From GJ-E10 sp035625725 (GTDB lineage Bacteria > Pseudomonadota > Gammaproteobacteria > Burkholderiales > Burkholderiaceae_F): 64,000 nt of DNA. The notes beneath the pieces are model-generated. The model was given only the letters and a program-made list of their open reading frames with translations, had not been told where the DNA came from and did not search any database. A program made the position numbers and the translations under genes. This document shows positions 17,944-26,885 of the stretch, piece by piece (position 1 is the first letter of the stretch; every line of letters begins with the position of its first letter). The stretch lies in the NCBI GenBank assembly GCA_035625725.1, contig DASPPB010000075.1, forward strand, positions 1 through 64,000, in the 5' to 3' direction.

Positions 17944-18605
17944 CAGACGAAGAGGTCGCGCGTTTTTTGCAGAGCAACCCGGCGTTTTTTCAGCAGCATC
18001 CCGCGCTGTTCACCGAATTGCTGCTTCCCGACCCACACCAAGGCAACGCGGTCTCCCTGCTCGAGCGCCAGGCGCTACTGCTGCGCGAGCGCGTCAGGGC
18101 GCTCGAATCGCGCCTGACCGAGCTCATTCGCATTGGACGCGATAATGACGTGTTGGCCAGCAGCCTGGTCGAATGGACCAAGGCTCTGCTGGCCGAGTCG
18201 GGGCCGGACCAAAGGGCGCGGGTTGCCATCGAGGAGCTCAAGCGCGTCTTCGCCGTGCCGCTGGCGGAAATCTTCCTCTGGTTTGCCTCGCCCGAGCCCG
18301 CGCAGGCGCGCATCGCGCAGTTGGCCTCGTCGCTGCGCGCCCCGCTGTGCGGCTCCCACATCGATCTGGCGCACGTGGGCATTCCGGGCGCCGCGTGGTC
18401 CGAGGCGCGCAGCGTCGCGCTCGTACCGCTGCGTCGCGGCGCGCAGCCCGAAGCGTTTGGACTCATCGCCCTGGGTTCGTCGGATCCGGCGCGCTTTGAG
18501 GCGACGCTGGGTACGGCCCTGCTCGAGCGCATCGGCGAATTGGCGAGCGCCGCGCTGGCCCGCGCCCCGCATTGCGAGCAGCCGGCCTCGGCAGCGTCCC
18601 GCTAG
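17940..18605 (+). CDS. DUF484 family protein (GAF-like fold)
   Basis: A 221-residue cytoplasmic protein of the DUF484/YigA family. The typical N-terminus EEVARFLQSNPAFFQQHP is followed by a heptad-rich helix (about 38-70, LLERQALLLRERVRALESRL) and a GAF-like domain (about 80-205). The family is usually found next to dapF and xerC; here dapF overlaps it by 4 nt, but no xerC follows, and an rRNA methyltransferase gene takes its place. Function is unknown. Confidence 0.85.
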   Translation: MTDEEVARFLQSNPAFFQQHPALFTELLLPDPHQGNAVSLLERQALLLRERVRALESRLTELIRIGRDNDVLASSLVEWTKALLAESGPDQRARVAIEELKRVFAVPLAEIFLWFASPEPAQARIAQLASSLRAPLCGSHIDLAHVGIPGAAWSEARSVALVPLRRGAQPEAFGLIALGSSDPARFEATLGTALLERIGELASAALARAPHCEQPASAASR

Positions 18606-18618
18606 GGACTGCGCATCC

Positions 18619-19869
18619 ATGTGCGCGGTGGCCAGCGCGCTCTTAAAGCCCGGCAAGGACCGCTCCCTGGCGCGCCGCCACCCGTGGGTGTACGCCGGTG
18701 CCATCGCCAGCGTGACCGGTGAACCCGCCAGCGGCGCGCTGCTGGCCGTACGCGCGGCCGACGGCCGTTTCTTGGCCTGGGCGGCCTACTCGCCGGCCTC
18801 GGCGATCCGTGCCCGTTGCTGGAGCTTCGAGGAGTCGGAGCGCATCGACGCCGCGTGGTTCGTCGCGCGCATCAACGCCGCGGTCCGACGGCGCGAGGAC
18901 CTCGACGCGAGCACTACGGCCGTGCGACTCGTGTTTGGCGAGGCCGACGCGCTGCCCGGTCTCGTGGTGGATCGCTATGAGGATTTCCTCGTGACGCAGT
19001 TTCACTCCTGCGGCGTCGATGCGCACCGGGAATTGCTCATCGAGGAACTGTGCCGGCGCACCGGCTGCGCCAACGTCTTTGATCGGTCCGACCCCGCCTT
19101 GCGCTCGCGTGAGGGCCTGGGCGTCCTGGGCGGGGTGTTGCGCGGCGCGGCTCCGCCCAAGCACGTGTGCATCCGGGAGCACAACCTGCGCTACTGGGTC
19201 GACTTGCGCCACGGGCACAAGACGGGCTTTTACATCGATCAGCGTGACAATCGCCGACTCGTGGGCGAACTCGTGCCGCGAATGCTTGCGCGACACGGCC
19301 GTGGTCCGCGCGTTCTGAATTGCTTTTGCTATACGGGCGGCTTCGGCATCGCCGCCGCGGGCGCCGGCGCCCAGGCGGTCACCTCTGTGGATTCCTCAAG
19401 CGACGCACTTGCGCTGGCACGCGACAACGCCCGGCTCAACGGGCTGGAGGAGGGCGCGCGAGCGGCGGCGCCGGCCACACCGCCCGCCTCGCGCCTGGAA
19501 TGGGTTTGCGGCGACGTCTTCGAGCAGCTGCGCGGCATGCGCACCGAAGGCCGGCGCTTCGAGCTCATCGTGCTCGACCCGCCCAAGTTTGCTACCAATC
19601 CCCACCAGGTCGAGCGCGCCGCGCGCGCGTACAAGGACATCAATCTCAGCGCGCTGCGCCTGCTCGAGCCCGGCGGCGTGCTGTTGAGCTTTTCTTGTTC
19701 GGCCGCGATCCAACCGGACTTGTTCCAGAAAATCGTGGCCGGCGCCGCGATCGACGCCGGCGCCGACTGCTACCTGCGTGCGCGGCTGGCTGCCGGCGCG
19801 GATCATCCCACGCTGCTCACGCATCCGGAAGGCGAGTATCTCAAGGGTCTGCTGCTCGAGCGCCTCTGA
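18619..19869 (+). CDS. Class I SAM-dependent rRNA m5C methyltransferase (RlmI-like)
   Basis: A 416-residue protein with an N-terminal PUA-type domain (about 5-80; LLKPGKDRSLARRHPWVYAG) and a Rossmann methyltransferase domain. E. coli RlmI methylates C1962 of 23S rRNA. Visible are HKTGFYIDQRDNRR, the SAM motif VLNCFCYTGGFG, DPPKF at 320-324 and the catalytic-type cysteine C360 in SFSCS. A short Ala/Pro-rich insert (GARAAAPATPPAS) lies between motifs and is absent from typical family members as far as I know. The ATG at 18619 is 13 nt after the DUF484 stop. Confidence 0.85.
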   Translation: MCAVASALLKPGKDRSLARRHPWVYAGAIASVTGEPASGALLAVRAADGRFLAWAAYSPASAIRARCWSFEESERIDAAWFVARINAAVRRREDLDASTTAVRLVFGEADALPGLVVDRYEDFLVTQFHSCGVDAHRELLIEELCRRTGCANVFDRSDPALRSREGLGVLGGVLRGAAPPKHVCIREHNLRYWVDLRHGHKTGFYIDQRDNRRLVGELVPRMLARHGRGPRVLNCFCYTGGFGIAAAGAGAQAVTSVDSSSDALALARDNARLNGLEEGARAAAPATPPASRLEWVCGDVFEQLRGMRTEGRRFELIVLDPPKFATNPHQVERAARAYKDINLSALRLLEPGGVLLSFSCSAAIQPDLFQKIVAGAAIDAGADCYLRARLAAGADHPTLLTHPEGEYLKGLLLERL

Positions 19870-19881
19870 AGCGCGCGGCCG

Positions 19882-20613
19882 CTAGGCCGCCCCTTCGGCC
19901 AGCCGGCCCCTGAGGACCGTGTGCGCTTCATAGGCCATGAGCGCGAGAAACGCGGCCAGTGCCAGGTAACCCAGCGCGTAGCGCCAGCGCGCCGCGGAGC
20001 CCACCTCGTAGTAGGCCTTCGCCTCGGGAGCGTTCGGATCGTGGCGCCAGGCGGCGAGCAGCTGCGGCGCAGCCAGCAGCGCGACGATCAGCAACAAGGG
20101 GCTGGGCCGATACAGGAACAAGGCCACCAGGATGGGCACACCGAAAAACCAGATCCTGGGCCCGAGCACGGCGGTGATCCGCCCACCGTCGAAGGGCGGA
20201 ACCGGAATCAGGTTAAACAGATTCAAGACGAAGCCCGCGTAGGCCACCGCCACGAGCAGCGGCCAATCGCGATCCACGCCTAGATAGTAGACAGCCGCGG
20301 CAGCAGCGGTCCCGAGCAGCGGGCCGCCCAAGCCGACGTAGGCCTCGGTCTCGGCATCGTGCGGGCGGTCCTTCAGTTGGACCCACGCACCCACAAAGGG
20401 GATGAAGGTCGGCAATCCGACATCCAAACCGCGCCGGCGCGCCGCCACATAGTGCCCGAGTTCGTGCACAAGCAGCAGCAGCACAAATCCAATCGCATAC
20501 CACCAGCCAAAGAAAATGGCATAGACGAAGACCGAAATCAGCATGGTGGCGCCGGTGAGGGCGAGCTTGGCGAACTTGGCGCTCGACAGCAGCAGAGCCA
20601 GGAGCTTGAACAT
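19882..20613 (-). CDS. Site-2 protease family membrane metalloprotease (M50)
   Basis: A 243-residue polytopic membrane protein. The zinc motif HELGH is at 50-54 inside a hydrophobic helix, and the third ligand is expected at D142 in NLIPVPPFDGGR, both hallmarks of M50 intramembrane proteases. There is no PDZ domain, so it belongs to the compact SpoIVFB/YdiL-like group. About six hydrophobic segments are seen. The ATG at 20613 is preceded by GGAAGG, a good ribosome-binding site, and the longer open frame is rejected. It is convergent with the rRNA methyltransferase and divergent from the COG0523 gene. The substrate is unknown. Confidence 0.83.
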   Translation of the reverse strand: MFKLLALLLSSAKFAKLALTGATMLISVFVYAIFFGWWYAIGFVLLLLVHELGHYVAARRRGLDVGLPTFIPFVGAWVQLKDRPHDAETEAYVGLGGPLLGTAAAAAVYYLGVDRDWPLLVAVAYAGFVLNLFNLIPVPPFDGGRITAVLGPRIWFFGVPILVALFLYRPSPLLLIVALLAAPQLLAAWRHDPNAPEAKAYYEVGSAARWRYALGYLALAAFLALMAYEAHTVLRGRLAEGAA

Positions 20614-20859
20614 TGTGCCTTCCGCACACCGACGGGGGCGCGGCGCGCACGCCCCCCGCGAAAAAAGGGCACCGATTGTATCGACACGCGCCCGGCCCAT
20701 GGGGCTACGAGGGCCGCGACAGCGGCGTTCGCCACCCGGGATTTTGGTCTACACTTCGCGCCCCGTAATTTTTCGCGGTCTGGCATTGGCGCCGGGGGCT
20801 GACCCGGCGAAAACGCGGGCCGGGCGCGCCGCGCGCAGTCGATTGACGGTGGGTGATCG

Positions 20860-21990
20860 GTGAATACGGCAAACAGGATCGAACAGATACCCGTTACGGT
20901 ACTGACGGGATTTTTAGGCGCCGGCAAAACGACGCTGCTCAACCGCATCTTGGCCGAGCAGCATGGCCGTCGCATTGCGGTCATTGAAAACGAATACGGG
21001 CCTGCGGGCGTCGACAGCGAGCTGCTCGTGCACGATTCCCAGGAGCAGATCGTCGAAATGAACAACGGGTGCGTCTGCTGCACGGTGCGCGGCGATCTGG
21101 CACGGATCCTGGAGCAGTTGCGCCAGAAGCGCGAGGCAGGCGAAATTGCCTTTGAGCGCGTCATCATCGAGACCACCGGTTTGGCCGACCCCGGGCCGGT
21201 GACGCAGACCTTTTTCATGGACGAGCAAGTCGGCCGCAACTTCCGCATCGACGGCGTCATCACCGTCGTCGACGCGAAGCACGGTCACGCCACGCTGGAC
21301 CGGCAGCCCGAGGCGCAAAACCAGGTCGGTTTTGCCGACCGGATCTTGCTCTCCAAGACCGACCTGATCGATGCGCAGCAACTGGAGTCCTTGCGCGAGC
21401 GTCTCGTGCGCATGAACCCGCGGGCACCGATCCGCCAGGTCCATATGGGGCAGATCGCGGTCAACGAGATCCTCGACATCGGGGGCTTTAACCTTGACGC
21501 CGCGCTTGAAATTGATCCGGGCTTCCTGGCGGCGCAACACGCTGACGGGCCGCAGGCCGCGGAGCAACAGGGGCACCACGAACACGCCGATGCCGATTCG
21601 TGCCCGGTGTGCGCGCAAGGCGAGGAGCATGCGCACGAACATGAGCATGGCCCGGCGCACGGCCTCGAGCACCACCACCACGCGCACGACGACGCCGTGC
21701 AGGCCTTCTTGTTTGAGTCCGCGCGACCCTTTGACGCGGGGCGCCTGGAAGACATGATGAGCGCGCTTGTCCAGGTTTACGGACCCGACCTGCTTCGGTA
21801 TAAAGGCGTGCTTTTCGTTCGGGGCTCCGGGCGGCGTCTGATCCTGCAGGGCGTGCACATGATGATGGGCGTGGAGCCGGGCCGCAGTTGGGAGCGCCGG
21901 GACACGCCGTCGAGCAAGTTGGTATTTATCGGGCGCAACCTGCCGCGGGAAATCTTCCTGCAGAGTCTGGAGTCGTGCCTGATTCGGTAA
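20860..21990 (+). CDS. COG0523 metallochaperone-type GTPase (CobW/ZigA-like)
   Basis: G3E-family GTPase of 376 residues, a group that delivers or inserts metals such as zinc or cobalt. Walker A GFLGAGKTT is at 17-25, the metal motif CxCC is at C71/C73/C74, and SKTD at 165-168 replaces NKxD. A metal-binding loop at 239-277 holds 13 histidines and a CPVC pair (248-251). The C-terminal domain (about 280-376) is complete. The start is GTG at 20860. dksA follows 83 nt downstream on the same strand. No Zur-like operator is obvious upstream, so zinc control is not supported by what I see. The group contains several functions, so no gene symbol is given. Confidence 0.85.
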   Translation: MNTANRIEQIPVTVLTGFLGAGKTTLLNRILAEQHGRRIAVIENEYGPAGVDSELLVHDSQEQIVEMNNGCVCCTVRGDLARILEQLRQKREAGEIAFERVIIETTGLADPGPVTQTFFMDEQVGRNFRIDGVITVVDAKHGHATLDRQPEAQNQVGFADRILLSKTDLIDAQQLESLRERLVRMNPRAPIRQVHMGQIAVNEILDIGGFNLDAALEIDPGFLAAQHADGPQAAEQQGHHEHADADSCPVCAQGEEHAHEHEHGPAHGLEHHHHAHDDAVQAFLFESARPFDAGRLEDMMSALVQVYGPDLLRYKGVLFVRGSGRRLILQGVHMMMGVEPGRSWERRDTPSSKLVFIGRNLPREIFLQSLESCLIR

Positions 21991-22073
21991 CCCCCCTGGG
22001 GAGCACGGCGTAGCGCACGCAACGCGCTGCAGGCCGCATAGCAATGTAGGTTCGCGGTAGGAAAGGTCAATCG

Positions 22074-22946
22074 ATGGTTACGAAATCCAAAACGCCGGCC
22101 AAGGCTTCGGGAGCAAAAAAGCCCACTGGCAAGGCCAAGCCCAAGGCGCCCAAACCCGTCGCCAAGACGAAGTCGGCTGCGCACAAAAAGGCGCCCAAAC
22201 CCGCCGCCAAGACGACGGCTGCAAAAAAAGCCGCGGGCGCGCGGGCCGTAGCCTCCAAGCAGGGCAAACCGGCTGCCAAAGCCGCGCCGCGCAAGTCCGC
22301 AGGGCCGGCGGGCGGCAAATCGGTCGCCACGGGCAAAACGAGCGCGCGGCCCGGCGCGCCGGCGGCAGCACCGGCCGCTGCGGTGGTGGGCTCCGCGTCG
22401 ATGGCCGCGCTGCCCCTTCCCAAGCCCGCAGGAAGACCGGCGCAGGTCATCAGCGCCGAGGATCTGGCAACGGCGCACGAATATCTGCTCAGCCGCTCGG
22501 CCAGTCGAAGCGGGGCCCCGATCATCGTCGACGGCAAACCGCTGCTCACCGAGGAGCAGCTGCTCGCAATGCCCGAGGTGCAGTACATGAACGCCGAGCA
22601 GTTGGCGTTTTTCCGCCACCGGCTGCAACAAATGGAGCGCGAATTGCTCAGCAACGCCGACGAAACAACCGAGCACCTGCGTGAGACGGTGATCGTTCCG
22701 GATCCGGCCGACCGCGCGACGATCGAAGAGGAGCATGCCTTGGAGTTGCGCACGCGCGATCGCGAACGCAAACTGCTCAAGAAGGTGCAAAGTTCCTTAC
22801 AGCAAATCGATACCGGCGAATACGGCTTTTGCGAGGAGACCGGCGACCCGATCGGCATACCGCGGCTGCTCGCGCGGCCCACAGCGACCCTGAGCCTGGA
22901 AGCCCAGCAGCGCCGCGAAATTAAGCAAAAGCTCTTCGGCGACTAA
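22074..22946 (+). CDS. dksA: RNA polymerase-binding factor DksA, zinc-free type with basic N-terminal tail
   Basis: Secondary-channel regulator of RNA polymerase that works with ppGpp. The coiled-coil tip motif DxxDxA is intact (DPADRA, 210-215). The C-terminal globule GFCEETGDPIGIPRLLARPTA keeps only one cysteine (C253) of the four zinc ligands found in E. coli DksA, so it should not bind zinc there; this form is known in other proteobacteria. The protein has 290 residues against 151 in E. coli. The first 110 or so residues are a Lys/Ala/Pro-rich, histone H1-like tail that may bind nucleic acid. The ATG is preceded by GGAAAGG. Confidence 0.92.
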   Translation: MVTKSKTPAKASGAKKPTGKAKPKAPKPVAKTKSAAHKKAPKPAAKTTAAKKAAGARAVASKQGKPAAKAAPRKSAGPAGGKSVATGKTSARPGAPAAAPAAAVVGSASMAALPLPKPAGRPAQVISAEDLATAHEYLLSRSASRSGAPIIVDGKPLLTEEQLLAMPEVQYMNAEQLAFFRHRLQQMERELLSNADETTEHLRETVIVPDPADRATIEEEHALELRTRDRERKLLKKVQSSLQQIDTGEYGFCEETGDPIGIPRLLARPTATLSLEAQQRREIKQKLFGD

Positions 22947-22985
22947 AGCACCGGCGCGGGCGCGCGCGGTGTCCGACACCAAGTC

Positions 22986-23012
22986 CGCCGGGCGCCTATG
23001 CGGCACCCGGCG
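22986..23012. terminator. Hairpin between convergent dksA and ctpA
   Basis: CGCCGGG (22986-22992) pairs with CCCGGCG (23006-23012). After one mismatch, GCC (22994-22996) pairs with GGC (23002-23004) around a 5-nt loop. It lies in the 81-nt gap between two converging genes, which suits a bidirectional terminator, but there is no T-tract on either side. Confidence 0.4.
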
Positions 23013-23027
23013 AGGCGTTGGGCGCGT

Positions 23028-24467
23028 TCAGTCAGAGTTCTCCGTGGTGGCAACCTTGTCGTGCGGTTTGGCCGTTTCCACCGGCGCGCCTTTGAAGTAG
23101 TTCAGTGCCTGCCGTAGCTGGAAGTCCTCGGCGCTGCCAAACTCGTAGTGCTTCTCCGTGAGCGGAGCGTGCGTCTCGGTCTCGGAGGGGGTCTTTTGCG
23201 CGTTTGGCGCACCGGCCTTTTCCTCGTTTTCCTTGCCGGGGGTCGTGTTGACCAGGTGGTGCGCGAGGTCCGCTTCGCGCACGCTCAGGCCTGCGAAGTT
23301 GCCCTCGGCGGTGTCCTCCACCAGCAAGTCCGGCACGATGCCCTGGGCCTGGATCGAGCGCCCGCTGGGCGTGTAGTAGCGCGCCGTGGTCAACTTGATC
23401 GCGGCCGGGTTGTCCCGGTCGTTGCGGATCTGAATCACGCTTTGAACGGAACCCTTGCCAAAGGTCTGGGTGCCCATGACTTCGGCACGCTTGTGGTCCT
23501 GCAGAGCGCCGGCGACGATTTCCGAGGCCGAGGCGCTGGCCCCGTTGACCAGGATGACCATGGGCACGGTCTTGATCTCGGCAGGCAGATGCGCGAGCGG
23601 GTCGTCGCCGGAGCCGCGCAGATAATCGGCCGGAGCCGCAACGAAACGCCGGTCCGCGTCCTCGGTCCGACCCTTGGTCGAAACAACCAGTGCGTCGCGC
23701 GGCAAAAAGACGGCCGCCACGCCCACGGCGCCGTTGAGCACACCGCCCGGATCGTTGCGCAGATCCAGCACGAGGCCCTTGAGCGAACCGGATTTGTACA
23801 GCTGCGTGACCTGCTTGACCAGGTCCTCTGTGGTGCGGTCCTGGAACTGGCTCACGCGCACGAAGCCGTAGCCCGGCTCGATGAGGTGTGACTTGACCGA
23901 CTGCACGCGAATGACGTCGCGGATGATCTTGACTTCGATCGGCAGCGCCTCGCCTTTGCGCGCGAGCGTCAGCGTGATGGGTGTTTGCGGTTTGCCGCGC
24001 ATGAGCTTGATCGCATCGGTCAGGCTCATGCCGCGCGTGAACTTGTCGTCGATCTTCACGATGATGTCCCCGGCGCGGATCCCGGCTCGCGCCGCAGGCG
24101 TGTCGTCGATCGGGGCGATGACCTTGATCGCGCCGTCCTCCGAGCCGACCTCGATGCCCAGGCCGCCGAACTCTCCCTGGGTGCCGATCTGCAAGTCCCG
24201 ATAGGCATCGCCGTCGAGGAACGCAGAATGCGGATCGAGGCCCGAGAGCATGCCCGAGATCGCCTCCTGCATGAGCTTTTTGTCCTCTACGGGTTCAACG
24301 TAATTGGCCTTGATGGCGCCAAAGACGTCCGTGAACTCCCGGATTTCCTCAACCGGAATTGGGAATCGGTTATCGCGAAACGCGTAAGCCGTCACCCCGT
24401 AGCTAATCGAAACGCCGGCGATCAAGCCGATACCGATCAACCCCCAACTGCGCAATCGCCCGCTCAT
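23028..24467 (-). CDS. ctpA: S41-family carboxyl-terminal processing protease (CtpA-like)
   Basis: Periplasmic serine protease of 479 residues. It has a membrane anchor or signal (about 8-28), a PDZ domain (about 95-180; FGGLGIEVG, IDDTPAARAGIRAGD) and the tail-specific protease domain. The Ser/Lys dyad is seen as the Ser-Ala-Ser segment of NGASASASEIV (311-315) and K338 in TFGKGSVQ. The C-terminal 80 residues are polar and probably flexible. It lies 63 nt downstream of envC, and this gpmA-envC-ctpA order is common in betaproteobacteria. Together envC and ctpA point to cell-wall maturation. Confidence 0.92.
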   Translation of the reverse strand: MSGRLRSWGLIGIGLIAGVSISYGVTAYAFRDNRFPIPVEEIREFTDVFGAIKANYVEPVEDKKLMQEAISGMLSGLDPHSAFLDGDAYRDLQIGTQGEFGGLGIEVGSEDGAIKVIAPIDDTPAARAGIRAGDIIVKIDDKFTRGMSLTDAIKLMRGKPQTPITLTLARKGEALPIEVKIIRDVIRVQSVKSHLIEPGYGFVRVSQFQDRTTEDLVKQVTQLYKSGSLKGLVLDLRNDPGGVLNGAVGVAAVFLPRDALVVSTKGRTEDADRRFVAAPADYLRGSGDDPLAHLPAEIKTVPMVILVNGASASASEIVAGALQDHKRAEVMGTQTFGKGSVQSVIQIRNDRDNPAAIKLTTARYYTPSGRSIQAQGIVPDLLVEDTAEGNFAGLSVREADLAHHLVNTTPGKENEEKAGAPNAQKTPSETETHAPLTEKHYEFGSAEDFQLRQALNYFKGAPVETAKPHDKVATTENSD

Positions 24468-24530
24468 CGAACCTCCAACTGCCTTATTTCCCCAAACTTG
24501 CCCGTCCCGAGTCGGAAACGAGGCGCGACC

Positions 24531-25952
24531 TTAGCGCGCCACCGCCCAGCCGAGCGGGTCGAAAGGTCGACCCTGGAACCGCATTTCGAAGTATAGGCCC
24601 GATTGTGCATTGCCCCCCGTATTGCCGACCTCGGCAATAACCTCGTCGTTTTCGACCTCCTCGCCCACGCCGTGCAGCAGCGTCTCGTTGTCGGCGTAGA
24701 CCGACAGAAAACCCTCCCCGTGGTCCAAAATCATCAGGTTTCCGAAGCCGCGCAGCCAATCGGCAAAGACGACCCTGCCGGCGGCCACGGCGTGTACCGG
24801 GCTGCCGGCCGGGGCCCGAATGAAAAGCCCCTTCCACGGGGGCGCTCCGGCCTGCGGCTGACCGTCTTCGCTCAGTCGCGGAGCACCAAAGCGAGAGCCG
24901 ATCTGTCCTTGCACCGGCAACAGGAGCTTGCCCCGCAGACGGGCAAAGTGCGTCGTGGCGGGGGGCTCAAAGTGCTCGGACTCGCGTGTGGCCAGCGTGC
25001 GCTCCTCGGCGCCCTCCGAGCGGACCTGGGTCGAACCCCGGGAGTGACCGGCGGCTCGCCGGCGCGCCTGATCGGCCAGAACCTTGCCGATCTGATCGAT
25101 CAGCGTTCCGAGACGGGCGTCGTCGCGCTCCAGGCTGGCAACGGAGCGGCGCTGGGTGGCGATCTCGCGCGCCAGGCGCGCCAGCGTGGCGCGGCGCGCC
25201 GTCTCCTCGCGCAGCAGCTGGGCACGGCTCGAACGCTCATCGGCGACGATTTTCTCCAGCTCGGCGCTGCGCTGCATCGACTCGGAGGCAAGCCCCGAGA
25301 GCTCGGCGCGCCGGTCGTGGAGCTCGCCGATGCGATGCAGCCGCGCGCGCACGACCCAATCCAGGTAGGCGCTGTCGTATCCACCGTGCGCAGCAGCCTC
25401 CGGGTCAACGAGCGCCTGGAGTTCCGGGCGCTCCGACAGGGCCAGCTCGCTGCGCAGCGTCAGACCCAGCGCCGAGGTGTGCGTGTTTTGCGCGGCCGCC
25501 ACCTCGCGCTCGCGAGACTGCAGCTCGGCGATGCGCTGCTCGAGCTGGCGGCGCGCAGCGGCGAGTTGCTGCAGGTGGCGGTTCGCCGCCGATATGGCCG
25601 ACTCCGAGGCCGCCAACGCGTCGGCCGCTTCGGAGTGCGCTGCCTCCGCGGAGGCGAGGGATTTTTTGAGCTGCCCGAGTTTGGCCTTGAGCTCGCGCTG
25701 CTCGGCCTGCAACTCGCGCTGACGTCGCGCCGAAGCCGCTGGCGCCGCCCCGGCGCCTTCGGTGCGCTGTCTTGCGGACGCGGACTTGGATTGCTCGCGC
25801 GCCGGCGGTGCGGCCGAAGCACCCGCGTCTTGTCCCAGCACCGCGGAATTTGCGAGCAGTGCGCCGAGCGTCGCCGCCACGCTCCAGCGGCGCAACCACC
25901 GCGCCCACGGCCTCGCAGCGCCGGCGCCGCGTCGGCGCGCGCCGGCGTTCAA
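24531..25952 (-). CDS. envC: EnvC-like murein hydrolase activator (degenerate M23)
   Basis: Exported 473-residue protein with a signal peptide (about 22-40), two coiled-coil stretches (about 75-160 and 215-290) and a C-terminal LytM/M23 domain (about 345-470). The M23 zinc ligands are not conserved: the usual HLHFE-type motif reads LYFEMR, as in E. coli EnvC, so it should activate amidases rather than cut peptidoglycan. The start is a TTG that overlaps the gpmA stop (TTGA); the next in-frame starts would damage the signal peptide. In E. coli EnvC is controlled by FtsEX, whose genes are also in this window (52.5-54.1 kb). Confidence 0.88.
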   Translation of the reverse strand: MNAGARRRGAGAARPWARWLRRWSVAATLGALLANSAVLGQDAGASAAPPAREQSKSASARQRTEGAGAAPAASARRQRELQAEQRELKAKLGQLKKSLASAEAAHSEAADALAASESAISAANRHLQQLAAARRQLEQRIAELQSREREVAAAQNTHTSALGLTLRSELALSERPELQALVDPEAAAHGGYDSAYLDWVVRARLHRIGELHDRRAELSGLASESMQRSAELEKIVADERSSRAQLLREETARRATLARLAREIATQRRSVASLERDDARLGTLIDQIGKVLADQARRRAAGHSRGSTQVRSEGAEERTLATRESEHFEPPATTHFARLRGKLLLPVQGQIGSRFGAPRLSEDGQPQAGAPPWKGLFIRAPAGSPVHAVAAGRVVFADWLRGFGNLMILDHGEGFLSVYADNETLLHGVGEEVENDEVIAEVGNTGGNAQSGLYFEMRFQGRPFDPLGWAVAR

Positions 25953-26707
25953 CGGGCGGCAGCCCGCCCTTGCGCGGCCACCGCCGCGGCTGCGCGGGCG
26001 ATCTCGTCCGGGTCGCCGAGGTAGTAATGGCGTAGCGGGCGCAAGGCCTCGTCGAACTCGTAGACCAGGGGTTGACCCGTCGGGATGTTGAGCTCAACGA
26101 TCGCTTCGTCCGAGACGCCGTCCAGATGCTTGATCAAGGCGCGCAGCGAATTTCCATGGGCAACGACCAGGGCCCGGCGGCCGCGCACCAGCGCGGGCGC
26201 GATCGAATCGTTCCAAAAAGGCAGCACGCGCGCCACCGTGTCTTTGAGGCACTCGGTCAACGGAATCTGCTCGGGTTTGAGATTGTGGTAGCGCGGGTCA
26301 TTGCCGGGCCAACGGGGATCGTCTTTTTGCAGCGCTTCGGGCGCAACGTCGAACGACCGGCGCCACAGCATGACTTGCTTCTCCCCGAAGCGCGCCGCCG
26401 TCTGCGCCTTGTCCAGACCCTGCAGCGCCCCGTAATGACGCTCGTTCAGACGCCAACTGTGCACCACGGGAATCCACATCTGGTCGAGCGCATCGAGCGT
26501 GATCCACAGGGTGCGAATCGCGCGTCGCAACACCGAGGTGTAGGCCAGATCAAAGACAAATCCGCTGCGCGACAACAGCTCGCCGGCGGCGCGCGCCTCC
26601 GCACAACCGGTGTCGGTCAGGTCCACGTCCGTCCAGCCCGTAAAGCGGTTCTCCCGGTTCCACTGGCTTTCGCCGTGACGCAGCAGCACGAGCTTATGAA
26701 TGTTCAT
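25949..26707 (-). CDS. gpmA: 2,3-bisphosphoglycerate-dependent phosphoglycerate mutase GpmA
   Basis: Glycolytic enzyme that interconverts 3- and 2-phosphoglycerate through a phosphohistidine. The catalytic motif LLRHGESQWN has its histidine at residue 11, and RFTGWTDVDLTD and ERHYGALQGLDK are typical. HGNSLRALIKHLDG carries the second histidine. At 252 residues it matches the dPGM family. Start ATG. It is the first gene of a run with envC (4-nt overlap) and ctpA, and diverges from the rhodanese gene. Confidence 0.96.
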   Translation of the reverse strand: MNIHKLVLLRHGESQWNRENRFTGWTDVDLTDTGCAEARAAGELLSRSGFVFDLAYTSVLRRAIRTLWITLDALDQMWIPVVHSWRLNERHYGALQGLDKAQTAARFGEKQVMLWRRSFDVAPEALQKDDPRWPGNDPRYHNLKPEQIPLTECLKDTVARVLPFWNDSIAPALVRGRRALVVAHGNSLRALIKHLDGVSDEAIVELNIPTGQPLVYEFDEALRPLRHYYLGDPDEIARAAAAVAAQGRAAAR

Positions 26708-26784
26708 CAGCGTCTCGCGGTCAAGCGGCCGCCCCGCAAAGCAGCGCCCCGCACCTCAAAAAAGGAAACCCATTGCCGTCATTC

Positions 26785-26790
26785 TATAAT
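26785..26790 (+). promoter_or_regulatory. TATAAT, candidate -10 for the rhodanese-grx-secB run
   Basis: A perfect TATAAT lies on the plus strand about 95 nt upstream of the rhodanese start, in the 178-nt divergent spacer with gpmA. No good -35 is found 16-18 nt upstream, so the call rests on the hexamer and position alone. Confidence 0.35.
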
Positions 26791-26885
26791 CCGTTTGCTT
26801 GCGCGTCGGTACGCAGGCGCAATAGTGCGCCCCGGTTGGCCGGACGGCGGCGTGTGCGCTTTCGTGAAGGCGGTAGCGACGCCCG

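Noticed and set aside
20740..20859. A Zur operator or metal riboswitch before the COG0523 gene
   Set aside because: No Zur-like palindrome and no known riboswitch core could be found in the spacer.
22074..22420. The Lys/Ala/Pro-rich start of dksA as a separate histone-like gene
   Set aside because: It is in frame with the DksA domain without a stop, and the only good ribosome-binding site is at 22074; no internal start with a site is seen near the domain boundary.
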